Assembly: GCA_001604585.1 (NCBI GenBank)
Contig: LVBW01000010.1
Location: 1-64,000, forward strand
Direction of reading: 5' to 3'
Length of the DNA stretch: 64,000 nucleotides
Source of the DNA: Puniceicoccales bacterium Verruco_02
Lineage (GTDB): Bacteria; Verrucomicrobiota; Verrucomicrobiia; Opitutales; Oceanipulchritudinaceae
The notes below the pieces were generated by a model. It saw only the letters and a list, made by a program, of their open reading frames with translations, had not been told where the DNA came from and made no database searches. This document shows positions 59,699-64,000 of this stretch, piece by piece. Position 1 is the stretch's first letter; each line of letters starts with the position of its first letter. The position numbers and the translations under genes were made by a program.

Positions 59699-62317
59699 AT
59701 GACGATGAGCAAAGGACGCAATCTTACACGCTTTCTGTCAATAGCTTGCATGATTGCGGGCGCTCCTGCCGCGCCATATGCGCAAGTTCCTGCCGGGGAA
59801 GAGGACGAGGCTGTCGAGCTGCCTCCCTTCCCGGTTACAGAGCAATGGCCGGAGCGTTCCGAGCGCATCCTGCCAACAGACCGGGACTTGCGCGGCATGT
59901 TCGGCGAGCAGACGGGGGTGCTGGAAACCCCGCGCTCGGTGGGCGTAGTGACGGCGGAGCGCCTGCGCCTGTCCGGCGTGGATGGCTTCGACGGCCTTAG
60001 CGAGTTGGGCGCTGGTACAGAGCGCGTGGACTACTGGGGCATTGCGGGCAGCCCCTACATACGCGGGACGCACGCAGGGGTGTATTTCAACGGTATGCTC
60101 CGCGCCTACCAGCGCAACGAGATGCCCACCTCCTTCGGTTCCGCCGAGGCTCTCCAGATAGTGCGCGGCCCGGCCCCGGCCCACCTTACGCCAGCCCCCG
60201 TGGGCGGCTATGTGGATATGGACCCTAAAAGCCCCTACTTTGGCCCGCAAAGGACGCATCTGAGCCTCAGCGCGGGCAGTTGGGACAAATACAGGGCGCA
60301 GCTTGACAGCGGCTCATCCGGCACAGTCGCCGGGCATCCCGCCGCATGGCGAGTAAGCCTTACAGTGCAGAACAGCGGCTCATATTACGACAATGTGCGC
60401 GACGATTACGTGTCACTCTTTGCCTCCGGAATAGTGCGTTTGGACAGGCGTACAACCCTGAGCTTCGGCGGGGAGTTTTACGACTACCGTAGTAACGAGG
60501 TCTCCGGCTGGAACCGCATTACGCAAAACCTCGTGGACAAGGGCCAGTACGTAATCGGCGAACCCATCGACATCACGGACCCAAAATGGGGCGGCACGGC
60601 CAACCGCGACCTTGTGTCCTATCCCTGGGCCTACGGATGGAAAAACGGCATAGCGGATTTCAACGCCTTGGTAGTTCCGGGCAGCGTGGTTATGGAGGCT
60701 CTTGCCTCTGGCCGCATCAGTCAGGCGGCAGTCGATGCCATGCTGAACCTATCCGACGCCGACGATCGCGCGCGCGCTTATGGCCAGCCGCTGCCGAGCA
60801 CAGGACAGCGTGATTCACAGTACGACGCCTCCGGCAACGCGGCTATGGACGCAACGCTCGCCCGCCTATCGCAGAACGAGCAGAGCGGCTACCGCTACAC
60901 GAAGGAATACTTCGAGCAGGGCGGGGTGGTATTCACCGAGGAAATTGAAGGCAACCAGATACTGGCCGACAAGCGCGACTTTGCCAACAGCCGCGACGGC
61001 ATAGCCTACATCGACTGGCGGCGCGACTACGACGGGGGCCGCAGCCTCGAAAACAAGTTCTTCAGCGAGAGGCTGCGCACCCGCAAGCACTCCAGCTACG
61101 GCTTCGCCCTGAACAGCGACCAGCTCGTGCTTGCAGACAGGCTATCGGTCAATCTGCCTCTTGATAGTCTGGATAGCCGCCTGAGCTTCGGCGCGGAAGC
61201 CCGCTACACTTGGGTTGTTGTTACGCAAGACTTTTATGCAGAGCCTTTTTCGCGGCGCGATGTATCCCTTGGGAGCATTTCCAGTAACAGCAGCGTGCTC
61301 GCTGGCGAAGACATTGCCCCGGACGGTCTTAACCTATGGTCCCCAGGCAGAGGGGCGAATCTCGAATGCAACCTTCTTCAAGGCGGCGTCTTCGCGCTTG
61401 CTGACACGCAGCTTACGGAGCGCCTGCGCCTCTACTACGGTCTGCGGGGGGATTTTGCGAGCTGGCATACCCATCTTGCCGACGTGGTGGACCGCACTAG
61501 CGCCAGCCTTATAGCCTCATCGCAGCACAATGGGAGCACATTCTTTGGCAACGCCTCGGTAAATCCCGTGTACAAGCTCGCAGAAGGCTTGTACCTTTAC
61601 GGCGCGGCGCAGGCAGGCACGGCGCTTGCCCCCGGCGATGCAGGGACCGTGGTCGGCAAGGCCAACTTCAGCAAGGCGAACCTGCTTGAGGCTGGCATAA
61701 AGAGCAGCCTTCTGGGCGGGAGGCTTTTCATGGCAATCGATGCCTACCGCTGGCAGCAGTCCCGTTACAGCGAGCTGAACGCGCGCGCCCTGCCCATGCG
61801 TGGCATGGGTGTGGAGGCAGAGCTGGCATATCAGGGCGAGAGTTTCTCGCTGACGGGCAGCTACACTTTTCAGCGCGTGCGTCTGCTGAGCGATTCCATC
61901 GGCTATGGCCAAATCGTCATGAGCGAGGAGGACTGGGCCTTGGGCGCGGGCGCGATGGAGGCAGCGACGGACCGCGTGCTGGCGAACAATCCGGACCGCG
62001 TTTACGAAGGCACGCCAAGGCACAGCGCCATGCTAATGGGCGTGTGGAAGTTGCCCAAGGGCTATGGTCTTGCGCTTGGCCCGCACTGGCGCGGCCCGGT
62101 CTGGGCCAGCATGGATCGGAGCGTGCGCCTGCCTTCAAGCGTGGTCTGGAACGGCCTTGCCTACTGGCGCGGGGAGAGCTGGTCGCTGTCTCTGCGCATT
62201 AAGAACCTCTTCGACGAGGACTGGTTCAAGGCGTCCGACCCGGTGTTCTCCGGCAACGTGCTGGTGACAAAGGCCGAGCCGAGAAGCTGGGAAATCGCCG
62301 CCACGTATTCGTTTTGA
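59699..62317 (+). CDS. TonB-dependent outer-membrane receptor
   Basis: Active importer across the outer membrane, 872 residues. Signal peptide 1-29 (FLSIACMIAGAPAAPYAQ), a plug domain about 60-190 (VLETPRSVGVVTAERLRLSG, PYIRGTHAGVYFNGMLRAYQ, LQIVRGPAPAHLTPAPVGGY) and a 22-strand barrel ending in the aromatic YSF terminus. No clear TonB-box consensus is visible just after the signal peptide, and no carboxypeptidase-like domain or SusD partner is present, so it looks like a siderophore- or metal-type receptor rather than a SusC-type one. It follows the cation exporter. Confidence 0.9.
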   Translation: MTMSKGRNLTRFLSIACMIAGAPAAPYAQVPAGEEDEAVELPPFPVTEQWPERSERILPTDRDLRGMFGEQTGVLETPRSVGVVTAERLRLSGVDGFDGLSELGAGTERVDYWGIAGSPYIRGTHAGVYFNGMLRAYQRNEMPTSFGSAEALQIVRGPAPAHLTPAPVGGYVDMDPKSPYFGPQRTHLSLSAGSWDKYRAQLDSGSSGTVAGHPAAWRVSLTVQNSGSYYDNVRDDYVSLFASGIVRLDRRTTLSFGGEFYDYRSNEVSGWNRITQNLVDKGQYVIGEPIDITDPKWGGTANRDLVSYPWAYGWKNGIADFNALVVPGSVVMEALASGRISQAAVDAMLNLSDADDRARAYGQPLPSTGQRDSQYDASGNAAMDATLARLSQNEQSGYRYTKEYFEQGGVVFTEEIEGNQILADKRDFANSRDGIAYIDWRRDYDGGRSLENKFFSERLRTRKHSSYGFALNSDQLVLADRLSVNLPLDSLDSRLSFGAEARYTWVVVTQDFYAEPFSRRDVSLGSISSNSSVLAGEDIAPDGLNLWSPGRGANLECNLLQGGVFALADTQLTERLRLYYGLRGDFASWHTHLADVVDRTSASLIASSQHNGSTFFGNASVNPVYKLAEGLYLYGAAQAGTALAPGDAGTVVGKANFSKANLLEAGIKSSLLGGRLFMAIDAYRWQQSRYSELNARALPMRGMGVEAELAYQGESFSLTGSYTFQRVRLLSDSIGYGQIVMSEEDWALGAGAMEAATDRVLANNPDRVYEGTPRHSAMLMGVWKLPKGYGLALGPHWRGPVWASMDRSVRLPSSVVWNGLAYWRGESWSLSLRIKNLFDEDWFKASDPVFSGNVLVTKAEPRSWEIAATYSF

Positions 62318-62379
62318 AACACCCACTGCGTCCATTCCCGCGCTTGCGCAGCCTCTCTCTCCTTCGCTAGGCTTTGCCC

Positions 62380-64000
62380 ATGCTTGTGTTTCTGCGGATA
62401 CGCAATCTGGCCGTCCTTGAGAAGGCGGAACTGGAGTTTCCCGCCGGGTTCAGCGCCGTTACTGGCGAGACCGGGGCGGGCAAGAGCGTGCTCCTTGGCG
62501 CGCTGGGCCTACTGGCCGGACGCCGGGCCGACCGCGACGCCATACGCCGCGGCGGCGAGGAACTGAGCGTGGAGGGCGGCGTGCAGCTGCCGGACCCCCT
62601 CCCAATCGACGCATGGCTCGCCGAGCAGGGCCTGCCCTCCTGCGAGGAGGGACTCTTGCTAATCCAGCGCAGCGTACACCGCGAAAGGGCCGGGCGCATA
62701 CTAGTCAATGGCAGCGCCACTACCCTCGCCCGGCTTCAGGAACTGGGCCAGCACTGGCTGGACATCCACGGCCCCGGCGAGGCGCAAAGCCTCTTCAGCG
62801 AGCGCAAGCAACTCGAACTGCTCGACAGCTACGCAAAAAACGGCCCCCTGCTCGAACGCTATGGCGAGACATTCCGCCGCTGGAAGGCCCTGCTCTCCCG
62901 CGCCGAAGAGCTGCGCACAGCCCGCCGCCTTGGGCCGGACGAAGTGGAATTTCTCCGCGCACAGGTGGACAAAATCGAAAGGGCTAAGCTGAGCGAGGAT
63001 ACCATTGCCGCGCTGGAACGGGACTTCAGCCGCCTCGAAAGCGCGCGCGAACTGATCTCCGGGGCCTCGAACCTTGCCGGACGCATCAGCGGCAACCGCG
63101 GCCTCTGCGCCCTGCTCGCGGAACTTGTCAACGACGCCCGCCGGCTGTCCCGCCTCGATGCCGGGCTTGGCGAGCTGGCCTCGCGCATCGACAGCGCCTC
63201 GATAGAGCTTTCCGACATTGCCGAGGACTACGCAAGGGCCGCCCGCGAGTGCAGCTTTGACGAGCGAACGGCCAAGACCCTTCGCGAGCGAATGGAGCTG
63301 TGGATGGAGCTGAAGCGCAAGTACGGCCCCGACGCCCGCACTGTAAATGCGCGAGGCGCCGAGCTTAAGGCCCGCATAGAGGAGCAGGGCGACATAGAAG
63401 GTCGCATCGAGCAGGCCCTGAAAGAGGCCGATGCCCTGCTGCGCGAGCTGCGCCGCATAGGCGGGGAACTCTGCACCCGTCGCGAGGAGGCCGCGCACGA
63501 GCTTGGCGAAAAGTCCGGCGGTCTCTTGGCGCGGCTGGGCTTCAAAAGCGCGAAGCTGCGCGTGGAAGTCTTCCGCGAGGACGCACCCCGCGAATACGGC
63601 GACAGCGCCTGCCGCATAGTCTTTGCTCCCAACCCCGGAATGCCGCCCCGCCCCTTGGCGAAAATCGCCTCTTCTGGCGAGCTTGCCCGCGTGATGCTGG
63701 CCATAAAGACCGTGCTCGCCGAAGCGGATTCCACCCCCGTCCTCGTGTTCGACGAGGTGGACGCCAACGTGGGCGGCGAGGCCGCCGTGGAAGTGGGCAA
63801 AGAGCTGGCGGGCCTCGGTGCGCGGCATCAGGTCTTCGCCGTCACCCACCTGCCGCAGGTGGCGGCTCTGGCCTCGGCACATTTCCTCGTGCAGAAGACG
63901 CAACTTGAGGACGACACGCAGGTTACGATAAGCCCCCTGCACGGGGAGCGCGAGCGGCGCGTGGCGGAGCTTGCCCGTATGCTGGGAGACCGTCACTCAA
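62380..64000 (+). CDS. recN: DNA repair protein RecN (3' end beyond the window)
   Basis: SMC-like ATPase for double-strand break repair. The frame stays open to the end of the window, giving 540 residues of an expected 550-570. Walker A is GETGAGKSVLLGALG near residue 30, followed by coiled-coil arms (about 150-340), the ABC-type signature region around KIASSGELARVMLAIK, Walker B with LVFDEVDANVGGEAA, and the RecN-like VTHLPQVAALAS. The ATG at 62380 is preceded by TAGGCT at 62368-62373 and TTGCGC at 62344-62349 (18-nt spacer), only 6 nt from the -10, so the mRNA may be leaderless. Confidence 0.92.
   Translation, partial: MLVFLRIRNLAVLEKAELEFPAGFSAVTGETGAGKSVLLGALGLLAGRRADRDAIRRGGEELSVEGGVQLPDPLPIDAWLAEQGLPSCEEGLLLIQRSVHRERAGRILVNGSATTLARLQELGQHWLDIHGPGEAQSLFSERKQLELLDSYAKNGPLLERYGETFRRWKALLSRAEELRTARRLGPDEVEFLRAQVDKIERAKLSEDTIAALERDFSRLESARELISGASNLAGRISGNRGLCALLAELVNDARRLSRLDAGLGELASRIDSASIELSDIAEDYARAARECSFDERTAKTLRERMELWMELKRKYGPDARTVNARGAELKARIEEQGDIEGRIEQALKEADALLRELRRIGGELCTRREEAAHELGEKSGGLLARLGFKSAKLRVEVFREDAPREYGDSACRIVFAPNPGMPPRPLAKIASSGELARVMLAIKTVLAEADSTPVLVFDEVDANVGGEAAVEVGKELAGLGARHQVFAVTHLPQVAALASAHFLVQKTQLEDDTQVTISPLHGERERRVAELARMLGDRHS

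Overview
The window is about 60% G+C chromosomal DNA from a diderm bacterium, most likely a member of the Verrucomicrobiota close to Opitutae/Puniceicoccales (inference). Pointers are two secreted proteins ending in PEP-CTERM (VPEPSTYA) sorting tails, a TonB-dependent receptor, an arabinose-5-phosphate isomerase for Kdo, diaminopimelate metabolism, an RCC1-repeat exported protein, and several long proteins that look lineage-restricted. A complete pyruvate:ferredoxin oxidoreductase beside an Fe-S flavoprotein reductase suggests anaerobic or fermentative metabolism. I see no insertion sequence, prophage, CRISPR array or rRNA operon. The content is housekeeping genes interleaved with unassigned proteins.

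Layout. 0-8.5 kb: hybrid sensor kinase, GH20-like hexosaminidase, UDP-glucose dehydrogenase, low-molecular-weight phosphatase, glyA, polyphosphate glucokinase. 8.6-13.9 kb: Ski2-like helicase, small membrane protein with an ABC ATPase, pyrF, cmk. 13.9-18.5 kb: a long aroA with low-G+C patches, a large unassigned Arg-rich protein, UDP-xylose synthase. 18.5-23.7 kb: a gene-poor structured stretch, inositol-phosphatase family protein, ribbon-helix-helix protein, Nudix hydrolase, KpsF/KdsD with a hidden 33-residue membrane ORF, LysM/TPR protein, rhomboid. 23.7-34.0 kb: a redox/Fe-S block with a PAS protein carrying a Cys cluster, nifJ and a flavoprotein reductase on the minus strand, divergent from a Fur-family regulator and sufCBD.

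34.0-42.7 kb: membrane protein, PEP-CTERM protein, manC, ruvX, truA, a helix-turn-helix/metallo-beta-lactamase fusion, a 13-repeat RCC1 protein, argA. 42.9-49.9 kb: yidC-yidD-rnpA-rpmH, a lone receiver protein, a XerC/D recombinase, SppA, a membrane-anchored coiled-coil protein. 50.0-54.6 kb: tRNA-Lys, tRNA-Thr, a second PEP-CTERM protein, hisI, a dapF-like gene lacking both catalytic cysteines, an inositol-phosphatase family protein, a Cys-rich protein, tRNA-Gly. 54.7-64.0 kb: recD2, a coiled-coil/HTH protein, HAD phosphatase, CDF metal exporter, TonB-dependent receptor, and recN running off the end.

The most coherent candidate system is the 23.7-34.0 kb block. A Fur-family protein without its usual CxxC pairs sits between divergent promoters that carry inverted repeats, one just downstream of its own predicted start site. 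It faces Fe-S cluster assembly genes on one side and Fe-S-rich pyruvate metabolism on the other. A second theme is promoter -10 elements lying only 6-9 nt before start codons in several genes, which suggests leaderless mRNAs. All functions are judged from motifs and context. No database search was run.
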